This document shows positions 45,449-53,945 of a DNA stretch of 64,000 nucleotides, piece after piece; the stretch's first letter is position 1; each line of letters starts with the position of its first letter. The translations under genes and the position numbers were made by a program. Origin of the DNA: Zwartia hollandica (GTDB lineage Bacteria > Pseudomonadota > Gammaproteobacteria > Burkholderiales > Burkholderiaceae_B); the NCBI RefSeq assembly GCF_019923725.1, contig NZ_JAHXRI010000007.1, forward strand, positions 124,001 to 188,000, written 5' to 3'. A model generated the notes under the pieces. That model searched no databases. It worked only from the letters and a program-made list of their open reading frames with translations, and had not been told where the DNA came from.

Positions 45449-45535
45449 AGGATTTGTATAAATGAATTGGATAAGTTCGTAGCCCTCACTCTAACCGCAA
45501 AACACGATAAGATGCGCAGCAACAGGGAGACAGAA

Positions 45536-46444
45536 ATGAAGATATTAATTCTTGGTGCGGGTGGTGTCGGCGGTTATTTTGGAGCTCGACTTATTCAAGC
45601 TGGGGCAGATGTTACTTACCTTCTGCGGGATGCACGTCATACAAAGATTCAAGCAGAGGGCCTCGCGATCGAAACCCCTAAAGAATCGTTTACAGTTAAT
45701 CCTAAGTCCGTCACACGAGAACAGCTCAAACCAGAGTATGACCTGATTATTCTCGCGCCCAAGGCCTTTGATTTTGACGACGCACTCGAGTCCCTGAGCG
45801 GGGCAAGCAGTAAAGGTGTCTTACTACCCTTTCTAAATGGCATGAGCCATATTCAGCGCTTAGACGAGAAGTTTGGTCGAGACCGCGTGATGGGCGGCGT
45901 AGCCCACATTGCGGCGACAATCGCCTCAAATGGTGCAGTGAAACAACTGACCGAGTTGCATGCCCTAACGGTGGGCCATCGCTCTGCTGCGCACGAGCCG
46001 CTTGCCCGAGAATTTTTTGCGCTGTGTGAGAAGGCTTCTTTCGACAAATCGTACAGCGAGAATATCGAACAATCGCTTTGGGACAAGTGGGTCTTTCTTG
46101 CGACGCTGGCTGGCATGACAACGCTCTGCCGCGGCCACGTCGGGAAAATTGCGGCTGCGCCGTGGGGTAAGGAAGTGATGACCGCTTTTTACGCAGAGTC
46201 CTGCGCAATCGCGCAAGCCCATGGCTTTCCAACCAAAACGACTGCTCAGCAAAAAGCACTCGATATGCTGACTAAAGTGGGATCCAGCTTTGCGGCGTCT
46301 ATGCTGCGCGATCTGGTGCAAGGCAACCAGACAGAACACGAACATATTCTGGGCGCAATGATCGAGCGCGGTGTTGAAAAGAACGTGCCGTGTATTCTTC
46401 TGAAGACAGCACATACACATATGGTGGCAGAGCAAACCAAATAG
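45536..46444 (+). CDS. ketopantoate reductase-family enzyme (PanE/ApbA)
   Basis: A 302-residue NADPH-dependent 2-dehydropantoate 2-reductase-like enzyme. The start is the ATG at 45536, after AGGGAG, because the Rossmann motif KILILGAGGVGGYFGARL begins right there; the longer open frame from 45467 is not needed. LAPKAFDFDDAL and LPFLNGMSH lie in the cofactor domain. The C-terminal helical domain includes KWVFLATLAGMTTLCRG (catalytic Lys). Many such genes, when away from other pan genes, act on other 2-keto acids, so pantothenate synthesis is not assured. Confidence 0.88.
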   Translation: MKILILGAGGVGGYFGARLIQAGADVTYLLRDARHTKIQAEGLAIETPKESFTVNPKSVTREQLKPEYDLIILAPKAFDFDDALESLSGASSKGVLLPFLNGMSHIQRLDEKFGRDRVMGGVAHIAATIASNGAVKQLTELHALTVGHRSAAHEPLAREFFALCEKASFDKSYSENIEQSLWDKWVFLATLAGMTTLCRGHVGKIAAAPWGKEVMTAFYAESCAIAQAHGFPTKTTAQQKALDMLTKVGSSFAASMLRDLVQGNQTEHEHILGAMIERGVEKNVPCILLKTAHTHMVAEQTK

Positions 46445-46457
46445 TGCTTACGATGAC

Positions 46458-47075
46458 CTAGCGGGAAAGTGCCAGCCTGATGCCAAAGCCAATGAGGCAA
46501 AGGCCGGCTACTTTTTCTAGTAAATAACCCACTATAGGATTCGTGCGCAACCGCTCCGCAAGGCAAAAGGTCAATAAGGTCGCACCCAATCCATATAAAA
46601 AAGTCAGCACAGCAATCGTGCCGGCCAAAAATCCGAATGTGATGAGCCCTCTGTGGTGGACAGGGTCCACAAACAAAGGAAAGAAAGCCATGTAAAACAC
46701 AATGGCTTTGGGATTGAGCACCGTAATCAATAATGCCTGACGCATATAGTGATAAGGCTTGATGTTCAAAATGGGTGCGGCGCCAGGCTTGGCGAGCAAC
46801 ATGCGCGCGCCCAACCATGCCAGATAAAGTGCGCCGATCCACTGTACAGCCTCAAAGGCAGCGGGATAGGCCATCAAGATCGCAGCGACTCCTGCTACGG
46901 CTAGCCATAACAATACCTGATCGCCAAGGATCACACCCATTGTGGCGCCTAGTCCACCAGAGATGCCGCCTTTACTCGTCGAAGTAACCAAGGCCAGATT
47001 GCCCGGCCCGGGTATCAACAAAAATATTGTGAAGGCAACAACAAAAGCGCCATAGTCAGTCACACCAAACAACAT
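46458..47075 (-). CDS. LysE/RhtB-family exporter
   Basis: A 205-residue six-helix exporter of the LysE/RhtB family, for amino acids or homoserine lactone-like compounds. The N-terminal FLLIPGPGNLALVTSTSKGGISGGLGATMGVILGD (read in parts) is diagnostic. LNPKAIVFYMAFFPLFVDP is the second family motif. It is followed on the same strand upstream by the copper chaperone gene, 14 bp away. The exported amino acid is unknown. Confidence 0.9.
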   Translation of the reverse strand: MLFGVTDYGAFVVAFTIFLLIPGPGNLALVTSTSKGGISGGLGATMGVILGDQVLLWLAVAGVAAILMAYPAAFEAVQWIGALYLAWLGARMLLAKPGAAPILNIKPYHYMRQALLITVLNPKAIVFYMAFFPLFVDPVHHRGLITFGFLAGTIAVLTFLYGLGATLLTFCLAERLRTNPIVGYLLEKVAGLCLIGFGIRLALSR

Positions 47076-47089
47076 ATACGCCTTGACGA

Positions 47090-47578
47090 TTAATGCTTGT
47101 GTGCCGTGTTTTGTTCGATTGCGGCAGGGTTATGGGTCGCTGGCTTGATTTCAAAATTAACGTTAACTTCCCCCGCCTTTTCAAAGCGTAACGTGACCGG
47201 AACAATTTCACCCGCCTTGAACGGTGCGTTCAAGCCCATAAACATAATATGAAAGCCGCCAGGCGCAAGCGTGGCGCCCGCACCTGCGGGTACCTCAATA
47301 CCCTGGACTTGCCGCATCTTTGCGACGCCGTTTTCATTAATGATTGTGTGCAACTCGACACGCCCAACATTTGCCGTCGTTGCCGAAATCAACCGATCGG
47401 TCTGGCTTCCCTTATTCTGAATCTGCACATAACCCGCACCATTTTTTTGGCCAGGAGCACTTGCGCGCACCCAAGGCGTATCGAAAGCCAAGCCAGCATT
47501 TGACGTGTTTTGTGCCGCTGCCAAGCTAGTGAGCAAAACGCCGATCATGAGCGCGACAGAACTGAACAGCTTTTTCAT
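47090..47578 (-). CDS. PCu(A)C-family periplasmic copper chaperone
   Basis: A 162-residue exported copper-binding protein that delivers Cu(I) to cytochrome oxidase or other cuproenzymes. The family motif H-x10-M-x21-H-x-M is perfect: His77, Met88, His110, Met112. A Sec signal (MKKLFSSVALMIGVLLTSLA) is present. I start at the ATG at 47578, six bases after AGGTG, rather than at the GTG three codons upstream. A His-rich tail (HNPAAIEQNTAHKH) may add metal sites. It is divergent from tonB; an SCO gene is not nearby. Confidence 0.93.
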   Translation of the reverse strand: MKKLFSSVALMIGVLLTSLAAAQNTSNAGLAFDTPWVRASAPGQKNGAGYVQIQNKGSQTDRLISATTANVGRVELHTIINENGVAKMRQVQGIEVPAGAGATLAPGGFHIMFMGLNAPFKAGEIVPVTLRFEKAGEVNVNFEIKPATHNPAAIEQNTAHKH

Positions 47579-47677
47579 TTTTATCACCTAAAAATTAGCT
47601 TCTTAAACCTTGATGCCCCAAATTTTATCTGAAGACCAGGTAAACGCTCTAAACTGCACGGCAGGTAAAAATAAGCA

Positions 47678-48553
47678 ATGTCAGATAAAACTTCACAATC
47701 TGGGACACGCAGCACTTTGCTTGATCAGGAAGCATCGGGGATTTACGCGCCCGTGCGCCTGACCCAGCCGATACCGCGTCAACGTTACGGCTGGCATGCC
47801 GCGATCATTGTCCTCGCACACCTTGCACTCTTGGCCGTGTTCCTCATGCGCCTTGACTTTTTGTCAGGCGGCACCGTACCGTCAAAGTCCGAAACTCTCG
47901 ACATTATCGTCGTCGATCTCTCGAGCGAGAGCGACACTACACCACCCGCAGCGCCGGTTGCAGAATCTTCTGTCACAAGCCCGCCTCCACCGACTTCCCT
48001 CGAGCCTCCGACCGAAGCTCAGCCTACTCGAGAGCCAGCCACTATTCCAGTTGAACCGGCCACCCAGCCAGTTGTGGAGGCACCCCTCGTGACAAAAGAA
48101 GTGCCACTTACCGCACCCGCCGAATCCCCTGTACGACCAGAGCCGCCTACTCCCGCACCAAAGCCAGTCGCAACCGCAGTAAACAAAAACATTGCAGCCC
48201 CATCGTCTTCAGCAACCACCAGTGCGCCTCAGCAACCCGCTGCAGGCGTAAATAGAGATTCTGACTTGCAGGCGACTCCACCACGGTTAGATCCAGCGTA
48301 CCTACACAACCCTGCCCCCAATTACCCAGCACTATCAAAGCGCAATAGAGAAAGCGGAACGGTGTTATTGCTTGTCAATGTCGATCCAGAGGGCAATGCC
48401 CTCGCTGTGACCTTACATAAGTCGAGCGGGTATGAGCGACTTGATCAAGCTGCCATACAAGCGGTCACGCGATGGCGATTTGTTCCAGGCATGCGGGGGC
48501 AAACCGCCATCAGCGCGACCGTGATCGTTCCGATCAGTTTTAAACAACCGTAA
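47678..48553 (+). CDS. tonB: TonB-family energy transducer
   Basis: A 291-residue TonB protein with one N-terminal membrane anchor (AAIIVLAHLALLAVFLM, about 45-61), a long Pro/Glu/Thr-rich periplasmic spacer (about 85-200) and a C-terminal TonB domain (about 205-291). In the domain, NYPALSKRNRESGTVLL and WRFVPGMRGQ are typical. It should couple inner-membrane energy to outer-membrane receptors. No exbB, exbD or receptor gene is in the window. The gene is divergent from the copper chaperone, which hints at metal uptake but does not show it. Confidence 0.9.
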   Translation: MSDKTSQSGTRSTLLDQEASGIYAPVRLTQPIPRQRYGWHAAIIVLAHLALLAVFLMRLDFLSGGTVPSKSETLDIIVVDLSSESDTTPPAAPVAESSVTSPPPPTSLEPPTEAQPTREPATIPVEPATQPVVEAPLVTKEVPLTAPAESPVRPEPPTPAPKPVATAVNKNIAAPSSSATTSAPQQPAAGVNRDSDLQATPPRLDPAYLHNPAPNYPALSKRNRESGTVLLLVNVDPEGNALAVTLHKSSGYERLDQAAIQAVTRWRFVPGMRGQTAISATVIVPISFKQP

Positions 48554-48567
48554 CAATCAACAGACAC

Positions 48568-48789
48568 TTATTTCTTGCAGCAGCCGCCGCGACTGCCGCC
48601 AGAGCCTGTCCCACAAGAGGTCACACCAACCAACGGGTATAAAGGGCAAAAGCGAAACAAACCCGTTGCGAGAGGTACGACGCCGATCCATCCCCACAGT
48701 CCGACCGTTCCAGTGGCTGCCAGAGCAATCAAGACGACACCGACAACGATACGGAGGATGCGATCGATACCACCAACGTTGCATTTCAT
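48568..48789 (-). CDS. DUF2892 (YgaP-type) membrane protein with Cys-rich tail
   Basis: A 73-residue protein of the DUF2892 family, starting with the family-typical MKCNVGGIDRILRIVVG and holding two short membrane helices. The last residues, after LVGVTSCGTGSGGS, are rich in Gly and include a Cys pair. YgaP, the best-known relative, combines this membrane segment with a rhodanese domain, so a link to persulfide chemistry is likely. It follows the Blh gene by 29 bp and is probably in the same leftward transcript under BigR control. Confidence 0.9.
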   Translation of the reverse strand: MKCNVGGIDRILRIVVGVVLIALAATGTVGLWGWIGVVPLATGLFRFCPLYPLVGVTSCGTGSGGSRGGCCKK

Positions 48790-48818
48790 GATTTACATCC
48801 TTTTTTAATTGAAAAGTT

Positions 48819-49694
48819 TTACAGCGCGTTCAAGGGAATCTTGACGTAAGAGGTCCCGTTGGACTCAGGTGGCGGTAAGTGACCCGCACGAATATTAATT
48901 TGCACTGCTGGCAGAATGAGCACGGGCATTTCTAGGGTTGCGTCACGCTTCGTTCTCATTTCAACGAATTGCTCTTGCGTCACACCGTCATGTAAATGGA
49001 TATTCTTTGCTCGCTGCTCAGCTACGGTCGTTTCAAATTGAATAGGTCTGTTGTTTGGTGGGTAGTCATGGCACATGAACAAACGCGTCTCTGGCGGCAG
49101 ACTCAAAATCTTTCTATTCGACGCGTAAAGCGCGCGGGCATCCCCACCAGGAAAGTCACAACGCGCAGAACCCACATCAGGCATGAACATTGTGTCGCCC
49201 ACAAATACTGCATCACCAAACTGGTAGGCCATGCATGCAGGTGTGTGACCCGGAACAAACAACGCATGACCAGTTAGGGAACCGACTTGGATTACCTCGT
49301 CCTCTGCAAACAGGTGATCGAATTGCGAGCCGTCCTGCTTGAAGCTCGGTTCTAGATTAAAAATACCTGCAAACACTTTCTGCACCGCAGTAATTTTCGA
49401 GCCAATCGATATCTTTCCTCCTAACTTTTCTTTCAAGTAGGGTGCGGCAGACAAATGATCAGCGTGCGCATGCGTCTCCAGAATCCATTCAACTTTTAGC
49501 TGATTCGCCCGTACAAACTCCACCACCTTGTCCGCAGAGACGTGTTTAGTCCGACCAGACTTAGGGTCGTAATCCAGCACCGAATCAATAATCGCGCAGC
49601 TCGATCCCGGGGCGTCGTAGACGACATAGGTGACGGTCCAGGTCGCTGGATCGAAAATTCCATGAACGTTTGGCTTCTTTTCTGGGGCAGACAT
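48819..49694 (-). CDS. blh: Blh/ETHE1-type persulfide dioxygenase-like metallo-beta-lactamase protein
   Basis: A 291-residue metallo-beta-lactamase-fold protein of the Blh (beta-lactamase-like hydrolase) group, which is non-heme-iron sulfur dioxygenase-related and oxidises glutathione persulfide or hydrogen sulfide-derived persulfide to sulfite. The metal motif THAHADH is at 74-80. VPGHTPACMAYQ and VFVGDTMFMPDVGSARCDFPGG match known Blh proteins, as does the C-terminal LPAVQINIRAGHLPPPE. In Xylella and Agrobacterium, blh is controlled by BigR; here it is divergent from bigR across a symmetric operator. Confidence 0.9.
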   Translation of the reverse strand: MSAPEKKPNVHGIFDPATWTVTYVVYDAPGSSCAIIDSVLDYDPKSGRTKHVSADKVVEFVRANQLKVEWILETHAHADHLSAAPYLKEKLGGKISIGSKITAVQKVFAGIFNLEPSFKQDGSQFDHLFAEDEVIQVGSLTGHALFVPGHTPACMAYQFGDAVFVGDTMFMPDVGSARCDFPGGDARALYASNRKILSLPPETRLFMCHDYPPNNRPIQFETTVAEQRAKNIHLHDGVTQEQFVEMRTKRDATLEMPVLILPAVQINIRAGHLPPPESNGTSYVKIPLNAL

Positions 49695-49727
49695 TCTTTG
49701 ACTCCAACTATCAATAAGGTTAAATAT

Positions 49728-49756
49728 ATTATATTTACAAATACATTATTAGTAAA
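49728..49756 (-). promoter_or_regulatory. sigma70 promoter for blh
   Basis: Leftward TTTACT (49756-49751) and a consensus TATAAT (49733-49728) are separated by 17 bases. It is the mirror image of the bigR promoter and overlaps it almost completely, so two polymerases could not occupy both at once. Confidence 0.75.
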
Positions 49757-49762
49757 TATAAT
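49734..49762 (+). promoter_or_regulatory. sigma70 promoter for bigR and downstream genes
   Basis: TTTACA (49734-49739) and a consensus TATAAT (49757-49762) are separated by 17 bases. The leader to the bigR ATG would be about 30 bases. Confidence 0.8.
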
Positions 49763-49799
49763 ACTTACTTGATTATTATCAACAAAGCATCCAATACAA

Positions 49800-50135
49800 A
49801 TGTCCACTTCAACCCCAACGCTTGAGCTAGAGGCAATGCAAGCATCGGCCGATCAGGCCTGCCGCTTAATGAAGGTGCTCACCAATTCAGATCGCTTAAT
49901 GATCTTGTGTCAACTCACACAACAAGAAAAGTGCGTGAGTGAATTGCAAGAGTCGCTCGGCATTGTGCAGCCAACCCTATCTCAACAACTAACCGTTTTG
50001 CGCACCGAAAAGCTCGTCACTACGCGTCGAGAAGGAAAAAATATCTACTATCGCTTCGCCAGTCCTCAGGCGTTTGCCGTAATCGAAGTGTTGTATTCCC
50101 AGTTTTGTAAAAAAACGAAGGCTAAAAAATCATGA
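49800..50135 (+). CDS. bigR: BigR/SqrR-type ArsR-family persulfide-sensing repressor
   Basis: A 111-residue winged-helix repressor. The helix-turn-helix is at about 45-70 (CVSELQESLGIVQPTLSQQLTVLR). Cys45 and Cys103 match the conserved pair that forms a disulfide or polysulfide bridge in BigR and SqrR when persulfide is present, releasing DNA. Two extra cysteines (21 and 37) are also present. It is divergent from blh and overlaps the next gene by ATGA, so it heads its own operon and should be autoregulated through the dyad at 49727-49763. Confidence 0.92.
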   Translation: MSTSTPTLELEAMQASADQACRLMKVLTNSDRLMILCQLTQQEKCVSELQESLGIVQPTLSQQLTVLRTEKLVTTRREGKNIYYRFASPQAFAVIEVLYSQFCKKTKAKKS

Positions 50136-50569
50136 TGATCGATTGGGCTAATTTTTCCCCTTGGAGCGCCATTTCTGGTGGCGTGTTGCTTGGCGTCGCC
50201 TCTGCACTTTTTATACTCGCGAATGGTCGCATACTTGGCATCAGCGGCATTCTCGGCGGATTGCTTCCACCTAAAACAGGTGATACCGGTTGGCGATTAG
50301 CCTTCCTCGCCGGAATGTTCGTAGCACCTTGGGTATTTTTGCTACTCGCTCCGGCAGACCTCGTCTCGACGCCTCGCATCGAGGCCAATACGCTTACGAC
50401 AGTGATTGCCGGCCTTCTAGTCGGCCTTGGTACACGCTACGCATCAGGTTGCACAAGCGGCCATGGCGTTTGCGGTCTCTCCCGATTATCACCACGCTCG
50501 TTAGTCGCAACAGTCAGTTTTATGGGTGCCGGCTTTGGCACCGTCCTCCTTGTTCGTCACTGGTTATAA
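50132..50569 (+). CDS. YeeE/YedE-family half-size transporter, first subunit (PmpA-like)
   Basis: A 145-residue membrane protein with about four helices from the YeeE/YedE (DUF395) family, which moves thiosulfate-like or other sulfur species. Family marks are [17 protein letters not shown] near the start and [23 protein letters not shown] (Cys-containing transport motif) near residue 110. It pairs with the next gene to make up one full transporter. In known bigR operons the same two half-genes (Pmp) occur. A second in-frame ATG lies at 50135. Confidence 0.88.
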   Translation: MMIDWANFSPWSAISGGVLLGVASALFILANGRILGISGILGGLLPPKTGDTGWRLAFLAGMFVAPWVFLLLAPADLVSTPRIEANTLTTVIAGLLVGLGTRYASGCTSGHGVCGLSRLSPRSLVATVSFMGAGFGTVLLVRHWL

Positions 50570-50579
50570 AGGAAGCACG

Positions 50580-50993
50580 ATGCATCGACTCGTTGAGTTT
50601 CTTGTGGGACTGCTATTTGGTCTAGGTCTCATTCTTTCAGGCATGACTGATCCTGGAAAAGTCCTGGGCTTTCTGGACCTCTTTGGCGCCTGGGATCCAT
50701 CCTTGGCGTTCGTCATGATGGGCGCAATCGCCGTGGGATTTTTTGCTTTTGGGATTGCCAAAAAACGCACCACGACGATCTTAGGTGGTGCCCTGCACTT
50801 ACCGAAGGCGAGTCATATCGACAAGCGCTTGGTCATCGGAAGCACAGTTTTTGGTATCGGGTGGGGCTTAGCAGGCTTCTGCCCTGGTCCAGCACTTGTG
50901 TCAATGGCTTCGGGTCAAATACAAGCTTTATGGTTCGTCTGTGCGATGGTAGCGGGCATGCTGGCGTTCGAGGCGCTCGAACGTAATCGATGA
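50580..50993 (+). CDS. YeeE/YedE-family half-size transporter, second subunit (PmpB-like)
   Basis: A 137-residue membrane protein with about four helices, the partner half of the YeeE/YedE transporter. I start at the ATG at 50580, after AAAGGAAG, rather than at 50526 inside the previous gene. Motifs are LILSGMTDPGKVLGFLDL and GWGLAGFCPGPALVSMASG, which includes the conserved Cys. It overlaps the SulP gene by ATGA. Confidence 0.9.
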   Translation: MHRLVEFLVGLLFGLGLILSGMTDPGKVLGFLDLFGAWDPSLAFVMMGAIAVGFFAFGIAKKRTTTILGGALHLPKASHIDKRLVIGSTVFGIGWGLAGFCPGPALVSMASGQIQALWFVCAMVAGMLAFEALERNR

Positions 50994-52726
50994 GATTCCC
51001 GCCCCCCCGACTGCCAATTTTTGACTGGATCCCCACTTACGATCAGAAGACGTTCACCAGCGATCTACTCGCTGCGCTAATCGTCACCCTCATGCTGATC
51101 CCGCAAAGTCTCGCTTATGCGATGCTGGCGGGACTACCTCCAGAGGTGGGGCTTTACGCGAGCATCGCACCATTAGTCCTGTATATGTTTTTCGGGACTA
51201 GTCGAGTCCTCGCTGTCGGTCCGGTCGCTGTCATCTCCCTGATGACCGCAGCTGCCATAGGCGAACATGCAAGCGCAGGAACGCACGCCTACTGGCAGAT
51301 CGCAATCACTCTCGCTTTTTTGTCTGGCCTGATACTGCTGGCGTTGGGCTTGCTACGCCTTGGGTTTCTTGCAAACTTCTTAAGTCACTCGGTGGTGTCC
51401 GGATTTATCACCGCCTCGGCATTGCTTATTGCCGCGAATCAATTCAAAACCGTGATGGGCATACGCGTCGACGGGGACAATTTTTTTGTACTCCTAAAGA
51501 ATTTACTAGCACAGGCTCCCCACACACATGCTTTAACATTTTTAGTTGGTATTGGGACACTGGGCTTCCTGTTTCTAACTCGGCATTACCTCAAGCCGAA
51601 CCTGATCAGGCTCGGCATACCACCAACAATCGCCGATATCGTGGGCAAAGCCTGCCCCGTCATCGCAATAGGCCTCACAACCGGCCTCACCTGGGGGCTT
51701 TCCTGGGATCAGGCTGGCGTCAAAGTAGTGGGCTTTGTGCCCCAGAGCCTGCCACCCGTTACGGCGCCGCTCTGGGATATCTCACTTTGGAGCACTCTCT
51801 TTGTCCCGGCACTCCTGATTAGCATTGTTGGCTTTGTAGAATCAGTGTCGGTAGGTCAGACACTTGCCGCGCGTAAGCGCCAGCGTATCGAGCCTAATCA
51901 AGAACTGGTGGCACTGGGTGCCTGCAACTTGTCGGCGGCCTTCACCGGTGGATTCCCCGTTACCGGAGGTTTTGCGCGCTCGGTTGTGAACGCAGATAGC
52001 GGCGCCCGCACCCCAGCAGCAGGCCTCATGACCGCTTTGGGCATCGCACTCACCTCGTTATTGCTCACACCCGTTCTTTTTTATTTGCCTCATGTCACGC
52101 TAGCAGCAACGATCATTATTGCAGTGCTATCGCTTGTAGATTTCAAGATATTTACACACACCTGGCACTTTGCCCGCTCCGACTTTTATGCCGCAGCAGC
52201 AACCCTACTCGGCACCCTTGGTTTTGGTGTGGAGGCAGGTCTTATTGTGGGCGTGCTGTTATCAATCGGACTCCATCTCTATAAAACGAGTGAACCACAT
52301 ATCGCAGAAGTCGGGCTTGTCCCTGGCACCGAGCATTTCAGAAATGTGACGCGCCACCATGTCATGACGAGTCCAATCGTACTTTGCCTTCGCATCGATG
52401 AAAGCCTCTATTTTGCCAACGCACGGAATATCGAAGATCGCCTAAATGCCGAGGTCGCAGGACGCAGTGAGCTACAACATGTTGTGCTGCAGTGTTCGGC
52501 GGTAAACGACATAGATGCTAGCGCGCTAGAAAGCCTAGAGAATATCGAAAAGCGCCTGAGAGATGCCGGTATCAAGCTCCATCTATCCGAGGTGAAAGGC
52601 CCAGTCATGGATCGCCTAACAAAAACACAGTTTCTAAAAAATCTTAGCGGTCAGGTTTACCTCACCAACTATCGTGCACTGCAGCAATTGGATCCCGGCA
52701 CCTTCGCGCGCGCCGCTATGCTTTAA
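50990..52726 (+). CDS. SulP-family anion permease with STAS domain
   Basis: A 578-residue SLC26/SulP transporter. The membrane domain (about 1-420) begins with the family signature IPQSLAYAMLAGLPPEVGLYAS, followed by FFGTSRVLAVGPVAVISLM. The C-terminal STAS domain is at about 440-560 (LQCSAVNDIDASALESLENIEKRL, read in parts). In this operon it probably exports or imports sulfate or sulfite produced by persulfide oxidation. Its stop is eight bases before the MFS start. Confidence 0.92.
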   Translation: MRFPPPRLPIFDWIPTYDQKTFTSDLLAALIVTLMLIPQSLAYAMLAGLPPEVGLYASIAPLVLYMFFGTSRVLAVGPVAVISLMTAAAIGEHASAGTHAYWQIAITLAFLSGLILLALGLLRLGFLANFLSHSVVSGFITASALLIAANQFKTVMGIRVDGDNFFVLLKNLLAQAPHTHALTFLVGIGTLGFLFLTRHYLKPNLIRLGIPPTIADIVGKACPVIAIGLTTGLTWGLSWDQAGVKVVGFVPQSLPPVTAPLWDISLWSTLFVPALLISIVGFVESVSVGQTLAARKRQRIEPNQELVALGACNLSAAFTGGFPVTGGFARSVVNADSGARTPAAGLMTALGIALTSLLLTPVLFYLPHVTLAATIIIAVLSLVDFKIFTHTWHFARSDFYAAAATLLGTLGFGVEAGLIVGVLLSIGLHLYKTSEPHIAEVGLVPGTEHFRNVTRHHVMTSPIVLCLRIDESLYFANARNIEDRLNAEVAGRSELQHVVLQCSAVNDIDASALESLENIEKRLRDAGIKLHLSEVKGPVMDRLTKTQFLKNLSGQVYLTNYRALQQLDPGTFARAAML

Positions 52727-52733
52727 TCCCCTC

Positions 52734-53942
52734 ATGGAAAACACACCGAAGCTGTTTAATAAAAACTTGGTGCTATTGATTTTGTGTCAAGGCATCTTTC
52801 TCGTAAACAACATCACCTTTGTCGCAATCAATGGTCTTGTCGGGCTGAGTTTGAGCCGGGTCGCATGGATGGCGACGCTCCCTATCATGGGATATGTTGT
52901 GGGGGGCGCCCTATCGACCTCTATCGTTGCCCGAGCACAGCGACGCTTCGGTAGGCAAAAGTCTTTCCAACTCGGACTTTTAGTGGCGATCGTTTCGTCT
53001 TTGATTTGCGCGTATGCGGCATATTCGAAAAATTTCTGGTTGTTGGTGTTTGGTACCTTCGTCGCAGGCTATTACAGCGCTAACGGTCAACTCTACCGCT
53101 TCGCAGCTGCCGAGCTCACGGATGTCAGTCTTAGAGAGAAGGCAATTTCTTGGGTACTGGCCGGCGGTATTATCGGCGCCGTCGTTGGCCCTAACTTGGC
53201 GAACTACACCAAAGATTCGTTTGACACGCCATTTTTAGGTGCCTATCTCATTCTGACTGTTGCGGGTTTTCTGGGCCTGCTCGTCATGCACTTCATCGAG
53301 TTCCCAAAGATATCAGCGGCAGAAAAAAAGGCAGCTGGGACTGGGCGAACGGCCTGGGAGTTACTCAAACAACCGGTCTTTCTTGTCGCTGCTGTGAGCT
53401 CCGCTCTCGGCTACGGCGTGATGAACCTGCTGATGGCCGCAACACCTCTTGCGATGAAGGTCTGTGGCCTACCCTTCTCAGACGCTGCCTTTGTTCTTGA
53501 GTGGCATGTCATTGGCATGTTCGCACCGGGATTTTTTACAGGCTCATTAATTAAAAAATATGGCACAGGCAAAATTATGTGGCTTGGCATATTTTTAAAT
53601 TTCGTCTGCATTTTGATCGCGCTGTCTGGCGTAGACGTGATGCACTTTATGTTGGCCTCCTTCATTCTCGGCGTCGGTTGGAACTTCCTCTTCACGAGCG
53701 CAACAAACCTCGCGATGACCGCCTACCGACCAGAAGAGAAGGATCGCGCTCAAGGCGTGATCAATTTCTTTGTCTTCACAACGATGGCGGTCACCTCGTT
53801 TAGCTCAGGCGCACTTGTGACAACATCAGGCTGGGACATCCTGAACCTTGGTTCATTGTTCCCGGTTGTTTTAATGGGTGTCGCACTTCTTTGGTTGCGT
53901 CATAAGGACGCCCAAGAAAAGAAACGGTCGGTACCGAACTAG
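52734..53942 (+). CDS. MFS transporter of the bigR operon
   Basis: A 402-residue major facilitator protein with about twelve helices. I start at the ATG at 52734, because the longer frame from 52674 overlaps the SulP gene and adds no family sequence. Helix 1-2 region is NLVLLILCQGIFLVNNITFVAINGLVG; LSTSIVARAQRRFGRQKSFQ is the conserved cytoplasmic loop. It is the last gene of the bigR operon and ends three bases before the convergent YeeE gene. The substrate is unknown; a sulfur-compound link is inferred from position. Confidence 0.86.
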   Translation: MENTPKLFNKNLVLLILCQGIFLVNNITFVAINGLVGLSLSRVAWMATLPIMGYVVGGALSTSIVARAQRRFGRQKSFQLGLLVAIVSSLICAYAAYSKNFWLLVFGTFVAGYYSANGQLYRFAAAELTDVSLREKAISWVLAGGIIGAVVGPNLANYTKDSFDTPFLGAYLILTVAGFLGLLVMHFIEFPKISAAEKKAAGTGRTAWELLKQPVFLVAAVSSALGYGVMNLLMAATPLAMKVCGLPFSDAAFVLEWHVIGMFAPGFFTGSLIKKYGTGKIMWLGIFLNFVCILIALSGVDVMHFMLASFILGVGWNFLFTSATNLAMTAYRPEEKDRAQGVINFFVFTTMAVTSFSSGALVTTSGWDILNLGSLFPVVLMGVALLWLRHKDAQEKKRSVPN

Positions 53943-53945
53943 TCT

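Larger units (their letters stand above)
49727..49763. promoter_or_regulatory. BigR-type operator: perfect 12-bp inverted repeat
   Basis: TATTATATTTAC (49727-49738) and its exact complement GTAAATATAATA (49752-49763) flank a 13-bp spacer in the 105-bp blh-bigR gap. An AT-rich dyad is the expected target of an ArsR-family dimer. The arms carry the -10 elements of both divergent promoters, so one bound regulator could shut off both sides. Confidence 0.85.

Noticed and set aside
46246-46842. 198-codon leftward frame overlapping the LysE exporter and ketopantoate reductase ends
   Set aside because: The LysE frame has clear family motifs; this one is compositionally odd and has no recognisable feature.
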